Shown: positions 12,475 through 38,684 of the stretch, piece after piece
Numbering within the stretch: position 1 is the first letter of the stretch
How the letters are laid out: every line of letters starts with the position of its first letter
NCBI RefSeq assembly: GCF_947623445.1
Contig: NC_135240.1
Coordinates: 4,774,001-4,838,000 of the forward strand
Reading direction: 5' to 3'
DNA length: 64,000 nt
Origin: Clavelina lepadiformis
Lineage: Eukaryota; Chordata; Ascidiacea; Aplousobranchia; Clavelinidae
Translations under genes and position numbers: made by a program
The notes under the pieces: generated by a model
What the model saw: only the letters and a program-made list of their open reading frames with translations
Database searches by the model: none
What the model was told of the DNA's origin: nothing

Positions 12475-12697
12475 GTTTATGGAAATGATTTGCAAAAACT
12501 GTATGTTGTATAAAATTAAGATATTTTGGTTGATTAAGCGCTAGATTACAAGCTTTGATCAGAACTTCATTACTTAAATTGATTTCACATTTATGTAGAG
12601 AAAGTGGTTCATTTGTAGGAGTTTCATAAATAAAATGTCACAAACAAACTTTTATGGAAGATATTCTGGAATAACCACGGAAACATTTAAGCTTGCT

Positions 12698-15600
12698 ATG
12701 TTTTTGATTTTAGGGTATTTGTTACATCATAGTGTGAGTTTAAGTTAGAAAGATTATTAAACACTCTTTTAAAACTCCAGTATGTCGGATTTTTATTTGT
12801 TGTCTAGTTTATGTTTTAAAACCAACTTCATGTATTTGATTTGTGTGAAACATTAAATTATTTCAGGATGCAATTGATTCTCCGACTGGATTAAATCGAA
12901 TAAATCTTCGAACTACTTCATTTGAGGCGACATGGAATCAACTTCCTAATGTTTATTATAAAGTTGTTGTTGTTCGACATGGTTCAACTGCCCCAACCTC
13001 TCCACCAGAGGGCATCGACCTCGCTACATCACCTGTGAGTTCAAAGTTGAATGTTTTGTTACGTTTTGTTGACAATCAAGTTTCCATTTTAATTGCAGAA
13101 TTTTTAGTGAGTTTCTTTTATTCATTGTTGTATTTATTTGGAACAAAATTTGTTGAATAAAATTACTAACACAATCATTTGTCATTCTGATATTTTTTAT
13201 TAGTTCTTAATCTTTCAGTTTTGTAACTTATACAATATGTGTCCATTACACTAAAGTCGTGATGTATTTCATTGCAATCGTAACTTTCAGCATCTTGTCA
13301 CAACTACATCCTCGGGAGAAAATATCCAGTCAAGCACTAAATATTCAATCTATGTATTTGCCATAGACCCAAGTGATTCATCAGATTTTGCACAAAGCAA
13401 TCGTTCCCCAACCACAGGTAATATTACCCATGTACAATGAAATGTTTGTTTGCTTGTTGTAAAGTGAGGTATTGTTGCCTCATCCGGTATGTATTTGCCA
13501 TTTTAATCACTTTATTTTATTTAGCTCAAGAACCACCAGTTGATGTTAAAATATCAAATGAGATGACAAATCAGTTCCTTGTGTCTTGGAACAGCAACAA
13601 TGCTCATAGCAGTCCTCATCAAACCATAAATTACATAGTCACTTACACAACAAACGGAACAAGTCAAACCAGAAAAATTAGTTGGACTCAAACCCAGTTA
13701 ACTATAAATGGACTTGCTTCCAACACAGAATATGTTGTCTATGTTAAGAAGCAATCTGAATATACAGATATTTTCAGTGATGACAGCATTCCAGCAAATG
13801 GAACAACCGGTAAATCATTCCTGTGGTTATTTTGTGTTGATAGATTTATTAAACGTATTTATTGCCATGAATGCATTTACTCTATTGGTTACTAAAATTT
13901 CCACAGGTATGATTCATTCTGGTATTTTTATTTAAACCAGCACTATTATCATTAGTTTTATTTTAGTACCAGGTGTTTCTTTGGTGTCAATAACCAGACC
14001 ATCTGGTCCATCTGCTGATAACACGACCATGATAGAAGTTGGTTGGAATAAACCAGATGGTGGCGATGCGATTGACAATTACACGCTTGAATGGAGAAAT
14101 GAGTCCGATGCAAGATATTTTGAAACCATTCCACACACCAGTGGTACCACATCATACACTTACATGGTTGGAAATTTGACACCAGGTTCATTTTATCAGT
14201 TCATTGTGAGGTCACACAACTCTGCTGGAAATGGTGACCAATCAGAACCACAAGAATTAAGATTAGGTGGATGACTTAACAATATTTAATGATTGGTTTC
14301 AATTGTTTTGTCATTAAATAATATTTTTTGAATGTGACTTTTAGTTCCTGCAAAATCATGGCCACCAACATTGAGCCAGTTCCAAGATGATAAAATATCA
14401 AGTTTGTTGGTGACTTGGACAAAATCGAGCGGAATATCCGATGCATATCAGATCAAACTTTATCAAGGAAGATATCTCAGACACAATGAAACAACCTCAC
14501 AACTTTCCATGCTGGTATCTGGGCTAGAGTCTGGAGCAAGCTACAAAGCAACTGTAACTGCAATTAGCTCTCACTTATATGGAAGTGAATCAGAAAGCTC
14601 AAGTCAGATTCGAACAAGTGAGTTGTTTAATAAAAGGAACTTTTATGTAAATATCAATGTACTGATGCAATAAAGTGAGGGAATGTTATTCAGATCCACC
14701 AACACCATTGAATGTGACACTGATGCAATCATCCGATGAAGATGATTCAACTCAGCTGATAATTAGCTGGAATATGCCAGATGGGTTGCTCTTTCATATA
14801 AGCTCATACCACATAATTATGAGATCTTCTAGAGGGCCGCTTGTGATAATTCCATTTGATGCTGATAAGACCAATCCAATGTCCTATGTAGTTGGTGGCC
14901 TTACTCCTGGTGAAATATATACTGCAATTGTACAAAGTGTTAGTCCTTCTGATGGTCCTGCTGCAACATTTAGTGAAAATTCCACAATGTCCAATGATGT
15001 CATAACAAGTATGTACTTAACATTAATTTAATTTTACTTTAACATTATTCCGACCTTTTTGGTATAGTTTTACAATGGGTTAGGATTAACGACATGTTAC
15101 ATTTGTAAATTTCAAACTCACCAGAACCATCACCACCAAATTACATAGCATTTGTATCATTTGATGAAATTCAACTTAACTGGAATATTGTTGGTTATGC
15201 TGATGGCTTTATTATAAACTTTAACTGTAATCAGGTCAGTTGTTTAGGCATCTATTATGTAAATCTAAACCATTCATTTGTCACTTTGGTTTGTCACTAT
15301 GACTGTTACAGCCAAGAGTTGAAATGATTAATGTTGATGATTAATGATATTAAACGACAATTTTTAAATTGCTTAAAATAAATTTGCAGATTGTGGAACT
15401 TATTGGCAGCTCTTATTCCTACACTTTTACAAAACTCAAAGAATCTTCAAACTATACAATTAGAATGTATTCTTGGGTAAAGGATAATCATGGAAATATA
15501 CACAACAGCACATCAAAGATTAAATTATATACAACTTTGTTGAAACCTGAAGGTGAGTTTATTATTATTATTATTTTTAAAGGTTCACTGATACAAATTG

Positions 15601-18600
15601 CCATGAAATGGAAAATATTACTTTTATCATAATTGTTATTATTCGTTTGTCATTTCATTTCCATTGATTGTGAGTGGATTGTTGGTTTCAGGTGTTGACC
15701 AATAGTGTTGGTCACATTGCATTCATGAATACGTGTAACTTTTAAGGTAAAATGCAGCAAACTATGATGGCTTTGTTTGTTTGTTGCGGTTGTTGTTGTT
15801 GTTTTCAGATTATTAGTTTCAGTCTCGCAATGCATTATGATTTTCTGTTACTTCTAATGTAAAGTTCTGCCTTTTATTGTGTTGGTCTTAAGATTTAATG
15901 GTTTTTGCTCACCAAAGCTTTTATAACAGGAAATGAGGCTTGTAATTACACTGGTACAAAGCTTGTTACTGATCTGATATAACCATTGAGCAGCCATTTT
16001 CTGTTTTTTTTTGCAAAGAGTTCGTATACTGTTCATGACCGTATATATACTGTATATATGAACATATATAGCTATATATGTATATATAGTTTGTGATCGC
16101 TGGACCACTACTGTGTGTTTAACTTTTGCAAAAGATTCATTTACTCTGTAATTTTCTCATTTTTCTTTTAAAGAAGAGCATAACTTAAGTTAATATTTTT
16201 TGATTTTTTAACAAAGGCTTTTAATTTGTAAACTGTTGTGTTCTTCTTCATAGGTCAACAATCAAACCCAGGATTAATTTCTGGGTTGGTCATCATGGCA
16301 ATATTAGGTATCCTGCTTATTGTTGGAATTTATGCCTACAGAAGACAGAATGGACAAGGAAAGAACAAGTAATCCTGTCTATCTCATTTGAGTTATATTT
16401 CAAAATGTTCATGAAATTACTCAATGGCAGTGCTTGGTAGATTGCTTCTATTTAATTGTAAAATGCAGATTGCCTACAATGATGTTATTACTAATTCCAC
16501 ATATTGTTTGAAGTTATATGTATAAAGTGGTAAAGTTTATAAGTAAAGGCATTATAAATATAAGAAACATTTAAATGGTTATGTTATATACGTTACTGTA
16601 GGATAGTGTTAGACAAATTGAGTTTTAACTATGTCGTTGCCATGCTTTGAAATGTGTCATATCAAGCTTACTTTAGAGATGATTGCTTGTAAGTTGCATA
16701 ATTCACTGACTCCATTGGGTTGTCGGTTTAACAAGTCAGCTTTGGAGGGTAAATCATCATATAAAACATTTCTGTTGTGACTCAATGTATCGATTCAAGT
16801 CAAGCCCGGTATTGAATTCAAAACGTTTTACTGTTTGCAGGATGACTATTACATATTTTACTAAAGTTACGGAGTGTAATATGATGCGAAAAGTTTTACA
16901 AGGATTTACGTGATTACCAAAATATGTCAGACAAATAAGCTCAATCACCACAATGTACAGCATTCTTACAAGGACATACCGCATCAGCTTTTCAATTTCT
17001 TTGTTTCGTTTATAGAAGGATGACGTCACCGTCTGAATATGTCACTCAAATAAAGAACATTCCAGGACAAGATAAGTGGAATGAGTTCCAGGTTTGGGGG
17101 TTTAATTAAATAATAAACCAAAAGTATTATAATATTATTTTTTCTTGCAAATGTTGATGTGATAAGATTTGATATTTAATGAAAACAACATTCAATGCAA
17201 ATTTTCTGTGAGTTAAAAATGAAATAACTTTTATAATTTTATTTTTGATTCGCTTGAGCTGAACAAAATTCTCTTAAAGGTTATGAGTAAAATACTTCCC
17301 ATGATTTGATGCCATAAACTTCAAATTAACTTTTGCAGAAGCTGCCTCTTTGCAATGCTGACTTGTCAACATCTGTGGCCGAGCAAAATCAAGACAAGAA
17401 TCGCAGCAATATTTTTCCTTGTAAGGTTTTCAATTCTAGGATTTTCATATCAGGAAATATTTTATCAAAAATTTTTTATAAGTTTAAATTAAATCGTTAA
17501 ACAAATCAAAAATAATATCGTGTAGCCCATATATTTTCCTTTTTAATTTCAGACGATAAAAATCGTGTGAAACTTGTTCCAATTCTCAGTGAAGGAAGTC
17601 ATGATTACATCAATGCAAGTTTTATTCAGGTTGTTTTTATAAATGTTTTCAATTGATATTTGCAGAGGATATTGCTTTTGTGAATCTATTTGCATTGATA
17701 AATAATAATTAATGACATCAGTTTTAACAATTTTTTAACCATAACCATAACGGCTGCACTTGCCAAATGTCCGCATTTATGTGAAAAATTTATAGCAACT
17801 TTTAGTTGCACTGGACATAGTGAGAAAGTTAAATGTTATTTCAAGAAGAAAACTTTGCCACATTTTCCATAATATTTGTATGTGATTACCCGTGCTTAAC
17901 AAAACAAGCAAAGAATAACAGCGTTTGATGTTTTGTGTTTTAATGTATTGGGAGAATGTTTGTGGAGCATATGAAGACCAACAAAATAACAAATAAAAAC
18001 ATAAATAATTTTTTATTTGCAGGGAAATTCATTTGACAAAGAATACATCGCCACCCAGGGACCTCTTCCAAAGACAATGAATGAGTTTTGGAGAATGATC
18101 TGGGAGCAACAATCTACTTGCATTGTCATGCTTGGAGACTTAGTTATCAATGGTAACGTTTACATAGAAACATTACAAGGTCTATAAATTTCTTAATTTA
18201 TTTAATTTTGTTGAAGGTGAAGTCGCATCTGGACAATACTGGCCTGTTGATGAAGTTCCAATACAAATGGGAAATTTAGTTTTAAACAAAACACAAAACA
18301 CTGTGACAAATTATTGGATTCATAAGATATTTATCCTGGAAAAGGTATGCGAAAGTTCTCAGTGACGTTTGCCTTGTTATTACACTAAAATAAGTCTTAT
18401 TGTTATGACACAATGTATTTAATAGGAAAGCAAATGTCGTCAAGTAAATCAATTCCAGTTTCTTTCTTGGGACGATGATAACTTTGATCAAGATTCCATT
18501 CAAGCTTTGATTGAGTTTACATTGAAAGTTCGAGAAATAATTGATAAAACCAGAAGTGAAAAGCCCGTTGTTGTTCATTGCAGGTAAAATACCCTTTTGT

Positions 18601-19064
18601 GACCCAATTATTTTGCTGTTTATCGTGTTATAAATGTTGTTCAAAATGTGGTATTGGATGGAATTTTGTTTTATTTGTATTTTTCATCAGTTATATGTTG
18701 CATTACGTTGTATGAACAGCAATGGAAGTGGAAGAACTGGTACATTCATTGCACTTGATCGCTTGTTGCAGCAATACCGGCAACCAAACTCAGATCTTGG
18801 CATTTACGATGTTGTTCGAGAGTTGAGGAGCAATAGAATGTCTATGGTGGAAAACTTTGTATGTTGTTTAATAGTTTGATGTTTTAATAAACTTCTATTT
18901 ATCTATTTGAGGAGAAATATTGAGAAACATGGATTGTGTTTCAGGAGCAATATGAGATGTTATACAAGTCAGTTAAAGCTTTTCTCGCTCCTAAATATGA
19001 AGAGGTGAAGCGGAGAAATGAATACGTAAACGTAGGGATCCAGGATGGAACAGGTGTAGTGTAA
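12698..19064 (+). CDS. Receptor-type PTP, R3-like, copy 1 (933 aa)
   Basis: Single-pass cell-surface tyrosine phosphatase. Eighteen exons close in frame: 12698-12733, 12867-13034, 13291-13417, 13525-13809, 13967-14266, 14345-14617, 14694-15008, 15125-15234, 15390-15552, 16254-16368, 17016-17091, 17339-17420, 17553-17629, 18023-18152, 18217-18344, 18426-18583, 18720-18858, 18945-19064. The product has a very short leader (1-12). Six FN3 domains follow (about 13-111, 111-205, 206-305, 306-396, 397-501, 502-592), with FN3-1 and FN3-6 each split over two exons. A transmembrane helix lies at about 600-622, then one PTP domain to about 920. The ectodomain is nearly that of copy 2 but the PTP domain is not. 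The juxtamembrane exon of the other copies is missing. A possible AATAAA lies at 19206-19211. No transcript evidence. Confidence 0.85.
16469..16510 (+). pseudogene. Decayed juxtamembrane exon in copy 1
   Basis: An acceptor (aaatgcag) and the first about 17 bases match the 177-bp juxtamembrane exon of copy 2 (36097). Similarity then stops, and the frame soon reaches TGA (about 16508-16510). Because that exon has the same phase at both ends, skipping it keeps copy 1 in frame (16254-16368 joined to 17016-17091). The loss coincides with the end of the segmental duplication. Confidence 0.6.
17016..19064 (+). other. Copy 1 PTP domain exons, atypical WPD loop
   Basis: Eight exons give one PTP domain. 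Conserved parts: the KNR segment (K-N-R-S-N-I-F-P-Y, with S for the usual Y), [20 protein letters not shown], and the P-loop [10 protein letters not shown] with nucleophile Cys847 and Arg853. The loop that is normally W-P-D-H-G reads W-D-D-D-N (Trp810, Asp811, Asp812): the general-acid Asp position is kept, but Pro is replaced and His-Gly is lost. It also lacks the S-E-T-R-Y...H-Y-T-S-W context. The tail ends E-Y-V-N-V (Tyr921), a pYxN site. Activity may be reduced; this cannot be decided from sequence. Confidence 0.75.
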
Positions 19065-21596
19065 CTACTGCTTTGCTTGTGTTTTTTTTTATTGAAGCAT
19101 CTGACGATTGCGGATGTTTTTCAAGAAATGTTTCCCTGAATACTTTTGAGATATTTTTCAAAACGTTTAGAATCTAAGCTGCTGAAACGAAATTTAATTT
19201 TCAGAAATAAATCTTTCAGGTGATTTGTTTCATCAAGTCAGTCCTGCAACTTATGGAGAATCCGATTATTTGGAGCTTGAATAAACGAACCTTACTTTGT
19301 TTTGTGAAATTGCAAACCGATGATTTGGTTTTATTTTACGTTGCTTGCACTAAGCAAATTGTTTTCGTTCTATTTTTCAATTCATTCAGCGCGTATCATA
19401 AATTATAATTATTTGTTCATGGAAAAGTTTTATTTGAATCTGAGTTTGACGTTTAATTGTGTTAAAGATACAAAATCAAACCGTCGAGCACCAAAAACGA
19501 TTTTTTTACAAACACTGGAAGGTTTTGAAATTCAGTTTTATTTACAACAGCATCTACCTGGTCAATTATAAACACTGCACTGACGTCATATTTGACCCAA
19601 CCTTGGTAAAGTAAATCACTTGCCAAACCAGTACCAGAGTGACAAACTGTGAAGCAACGAGTTTGGCTCCAACAATTCGTGACAAAAATACCTGATAAAT
19701 TTTGTTGTATATTGGCTGCGTTTTAATGTAAACTGGATATGGTGTTGTGGACCACGATGTCTCACTGACTTAAATATAATTTGGTGTGATTACTATTTTA
19801 TGTTGATCTCGACGTTTAAGGTTTGTTCGTTTTGTTTAATCCTGTTGTCGTTCTATTCACTGCATGGAAAGTTTTCTTTTATTTGAAAAAATTTCAACTC
19901 ACTTGTTAAAGATTTACATTTTAATATTTTAGGTTTGAGTTGCCGTGCTAGTTGTTATCGGAAAATCAACGCCGTCGCTATTTTTATGCACTTTTTCAAC
20001 TTTTTAGGCTTTTTCATTTTTCACGTGCATTATCGCATGCTATTAACAACGTGCGGTAATTTGTCGTTCCCATCGCGACAATGACAAAATCTCAATAAAC
20101 AATTATGAAGGTAGTGTTATGTAAATGTTAAATGACCTAATCACACCCCAATAGGTGATAAGAGCTTTCGCGTTACAGAGGGCTGAGGTGCGTAGACTTA
20201 AGTTTGTGGCGTGTTTCGTAGCATTAGCGATAAGCGAGTTGCAATATTAAATATTTTAAACAATGTTTCATATCAATTGCTGCATAAACTTCCGTTTCCT
20301 GATTTTGCATTGTTGCTTGAAACAATTTGTGTTTACTAAAGAAAAGATATTATGAATAATTAGTGACGTCAGACACTCACTGTACATTGTAAAGTTCGAT
20401 CGTCAAAAACATCATTGAAGATTATCTATTCATGATTACGTCACGATTGTTTTCACCCTTTTTACTATTGCGCAAAAGATGAAATTTTCCCGGGCTTATT
20501 CTCAAACTTATTCATTGTAATATTAGGCATTAATTGTTCCGCGTATCCACAACCCAGTTACTTCAAGTTATTGTATATTCTCTATGTATATGTATCCTTA
20601 TCGTATCCTTATTGTATATCCTCTATGAGTCATACCTTGTCTTCGTGATATAATCTTCATGAAATTTCATGCTAATCTTTCTTCATCATTTAACTTCTGT
20701 CATTAACACACCACTGTACTATAAACGATTGTATAGTTATATAAGTTACTTAAAGTTTTCAGTTTGGTTTTATTGTTTTTTTTTATGTATTTTGCGACAA
20801 CATTTTTAATTTCCTTTTAATTTGAACATCGGACCGATTGGGTGATTACCCTAAATCACAACACCTGCTAATTTGCTTAGCAACTTAAAGGATATAACAT
20901 AAATTGATAAAACATTTATAATATATCTTTGCTTAGAGAGGAAATCGTAAAACTATAGAATACTAATACTGTAGCAACAAAAAGTTTTTGTTCTTTTATG
21001 ACGTAAAATTTGTTACGTATGGTTGCAAGTAATGTTTGTAGCTTATGTGTGTTCCATATGATCGCGATTGAGATGGAATCATGACAACGCGTCACTGTAG
21101 CGATATCTTGAGAAAACATGAATATTTTTCGCGGTTTTTGCCGTGTTGCTCATGCTGCCTTTAACTAGTAGTTGTTGGAGTAGAGCATCATCCATTGTAG
21201 ATTATGCAACCTTGGTATAACAGCTCTCGCTTGGATACTAACGATTATGCCTGACTAAAATACTTCTCTTTAATTCAGCTGTTCTTTTCGTAGTGATTAC
21301 GTCATAACTGAACGATGTATGCTTGCAGCTGGAGATAAACCTGAATAAGTCGAGATCGAGTCTGAAAGGCTGCGAACGTGAATAAAACTTAACCAGTCTG
21401 CTCGGGCTGGTCTTGGTAAATCGTTTAACTGTTTTTCACTTATTATTACTATGAACCTTCAATGATATTTGATTGTGTTTGTGCAAACCTATGAACAAAT
21501 TGAATGCAATAAACTTAATGCACATATGTACAGCTATTTGAGTCAATTGAATCAAGACAGAATAGAAACAGTCGAACACCTTATCCCTACACCAGA
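19065..21596. other. Intergenic between copies 1 and 2
   Basis: Contains the copy 1 3' untranslated region (possible AATAAA at 19206-19211) and AT-rich sequence. One relative of the recurring GTGATTACCCTA word is at about 20838-20856. No exon, RNA gene or bounded mobile element was recognised on either strand. Confidence 0.4.
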
Positions 21597-23406
21597 TTGG
21601 TCCTAGGCCTATACTCATGCGCCTATGGATTTTCTTATGTAAATGTGGAACATATGACGTTTAGCATTTCTGCATGATGTCATTTAGCATTGGATGATGA
21701 CGTAACAGAAATATAGCGCAATGTTAAAGTATTGTCCACTTGATATTTTTTGGGTATTTCATTAATTAATCTATAATAAAGAATTGAAAACATATCGACG
21801 CAGTTTCCAAAACGCGCTAAGTACTTGTGTGCCACCGGCGTGTGACGTCGAATAACATTGACGCGTGGGGAACGTATGACGTGCGATCTCATATAACATA
21901 TTTTTGTGAAAATAATCAGTAAGATGCGTGGCGCATGTCCTTTTAAGTGTGTAGTGATTAGTAGTTGCTAATAGCTACACTGGCAGTCTGCTAAAACATG
22001 GTAGAGTCGCAAAATGGAACTATTTCATATTTTTCTGAGGACAAAAGTGCTTCATACCAAAAGCAAACCAGCTTCCTACTTTGTAGTTGTTTAAAGGACA
22101 CTGTTAACCATTCATTCCAAACAAGGACCATGGGAAAGGTTGTGGGCATTCCAATTGTGCAGAATTGAACATCTATTTTGCAAAACTGTTCCAGGTTAAG
22201 AACTAAGGGTAAGTTAAAATTATTTTATTGACAAACAACATGTGACAAAGCAAAGGTATAACTTGACGTGAAGACACGTCTCTAAAAAACGTCTTTGTAT
22301 CTCTGTGCCTATAAAATGACTGTTGCAAAATGCAAACCGTGAAAACATAAAAGAAACGTTTCCAGCAAATAAACAAGGTGCTCTGCTGCCACTTAGCGGA
22401 CAAGACGGTCAATGATGCTCGGGTAAATAACAGAGGAAGAGTCGGGTTCGTGACTAGTGACTACTTTTAGAATAAGTGACGTGTTTGTCACTTTGGTTCT
22501 GAAATGCTACCAGGAGCTTAACAGTAAATGTGGGGCGCGTATAAATTCTACATTATGTACGAAAATACCATTTTTGTAAGAATTAAACAAGAAGCAAATT
22601 TCCTTTGTAAATTTTGTAGATATGCGTTCAACTTAGGTGATTACCCTAAGCCACTACTAATATTTTGTGTTGCTCACGGTGTAAATAAAAAGTAGATTTA
22701 TAGCAGGCTGGAAATCGTAAGATACTTCAAAGTTTTACAACATTTTTATACAAAAATCAAATTAAGCCGCTTGCATTTATTTTCCTGTTATGCTCAAATG
22801 CAACGTTTCAACGATTTTATGGATGAAATATTTCGAAGATGAATTCAGTTTTTTTCTTAACATCTGAACATGGAATTTAAGATTTCAGATATTTCTGGCT
22901 CAATATTTTTTTGTTTGTTGGAGTTTCTCTGCATGTATCATCTGATGAAACGAACTGTGCATAAAAATAATCCAACAGTTGAGAAGACAAAAGGCATTAT
23001 GAGGTAAGACTGCAATCATGAGTCATAACAATAAACATTGCACATACCTGCTTAGTTGGCTGCTATGATTCCAAATATGTGATGACATGTTAACTTTACT
23101 ATGACGTCGAATACAAGGAAATACATCAACGGCAGGATAAACTTTTACCTGTAGTTTACCTTTAACTTTCTACTTTTATCTGTCGAAATAGTTGTATGCT
23201 ATATCACTGCTTGGTTCTTAACCACTGTATGTCAGTATGTGAGTGCTGTTAATAACTTCAGTAAAAAACTTACGAAGCTGCTCATGCAGACTGAGTAACG
23301 ATTGTGCTAGAATAAGATGATATAATTCATAGAGGTCGCCAGCAGACCTGCAACAGCTTGCAGTGAAATATTTCTATCAAGTGTTGCAACAATATTTTAG
23401 TGAGAT

Positions 23407-23787
23407 TGTGATAATTATATCAATTAATGTAATATAAAATTGTGTACGACATAGAATTCTCATCTATCGAATCAGTGAAGCATAACACTGCGTGACGTAA
23501 TCGATTGCTTCCCTGTTACTGTGCGTGCATTACGAGTTATCACTTATCAGTCTTTTGGCTATTACGTTCAACGCCGCAACATGTCTTTATGCTGTTGCTG
23601 TAACAATTATCTTGATTTATTCGTTCAAAGAAGCTTCAATATAATCAGATTATACAGTTGTCATTCCCGTGTTATTATTGCTGAAGCCTATCAAAGTTCA
23701 CTGTTAAGATATACACAAGTAAACAGACTTTGTAGTGAAGTGGGCAAACCTTACAGGTTAAGGTACCATACACCACTTTTCATTACA
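23407..23787. mobile_element. Solo LTR, 381 bp
   Basis: A 381-bp insertion beginning TGTGATAA and ending ATTACA (TG...CA ends), flanked by direct repeats AGAT at 23403-23406 and 23788-23791. The duplicated segment has a single AGAT at 11764-11767 with no insertion. Size, ends and 4-bp duplication fit a solo LTR left by recombination of an LTR retrotransposon. The family is not identified, and no full-length relative is in the window. Confidence 0.75.
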
Positions 23788-24289
23788 AGATAAAGGCAAG
23801 GTGTAAAATTTTCTAGAAAATACAAATTGAAAAATATTAAAAAGAGTCAAAATAAATTTAAATGTTTCATAAACTTATGCTGATTTATAATAAACCAGGC
23901 CTAGTTGGTTGCTTGAACATTGATTTATAATAAATAAACAAATAATTCAGGCTTCGATCCAAGCTATCACACAAAATGTGTGTTTTTGGTCAAATATTTT
24001 CTTCTTAAAAACCTGCCCTATTTTTCAGTCGAGGTATTTAGCTTGTTGTCATAGACAAGTATTTCGGTTTACGGAAAGGATTTTCAAAAACTGTATGTTG
24101 TATAAAATTAAGATGTTTTGGTTGATTAATCGCTAGATTACAAGCTTTGATCAGAACTTCATTACTTAAATTGATTTCACATTTATGTAGAGAAAGTGGT
24201 TCATTTGTAGCAGTTTCATAAATAAAATGTCACAAACAAGCTTTTATAGAAGATATTCTGGAATAACCACGGAAACATTTAAGCTTGCT

Positions 24290-38684
<14,395 letters not shown>

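Larger units (their letters stand above)
10570..16485. repeat. Segmental duplication, copy A
   Basis: This block is repeated in direct orientation at 21597-36110. Similarity starts near the words ttggtccta at 10570/21597. It runs through the upstream region and all ectodomain and transmembrane exons of copy 1, and stops just inside the juxtamembrane exon (about 16485/36110). Differences are mainly insertions: a hAT MITE in copy A, and a solo LTR and a BEL/Pao element in copy B. Identity looks high by eye (exon E4-E7 differences are scattered single bases); I did not compute a value. Confidence 0.85.
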
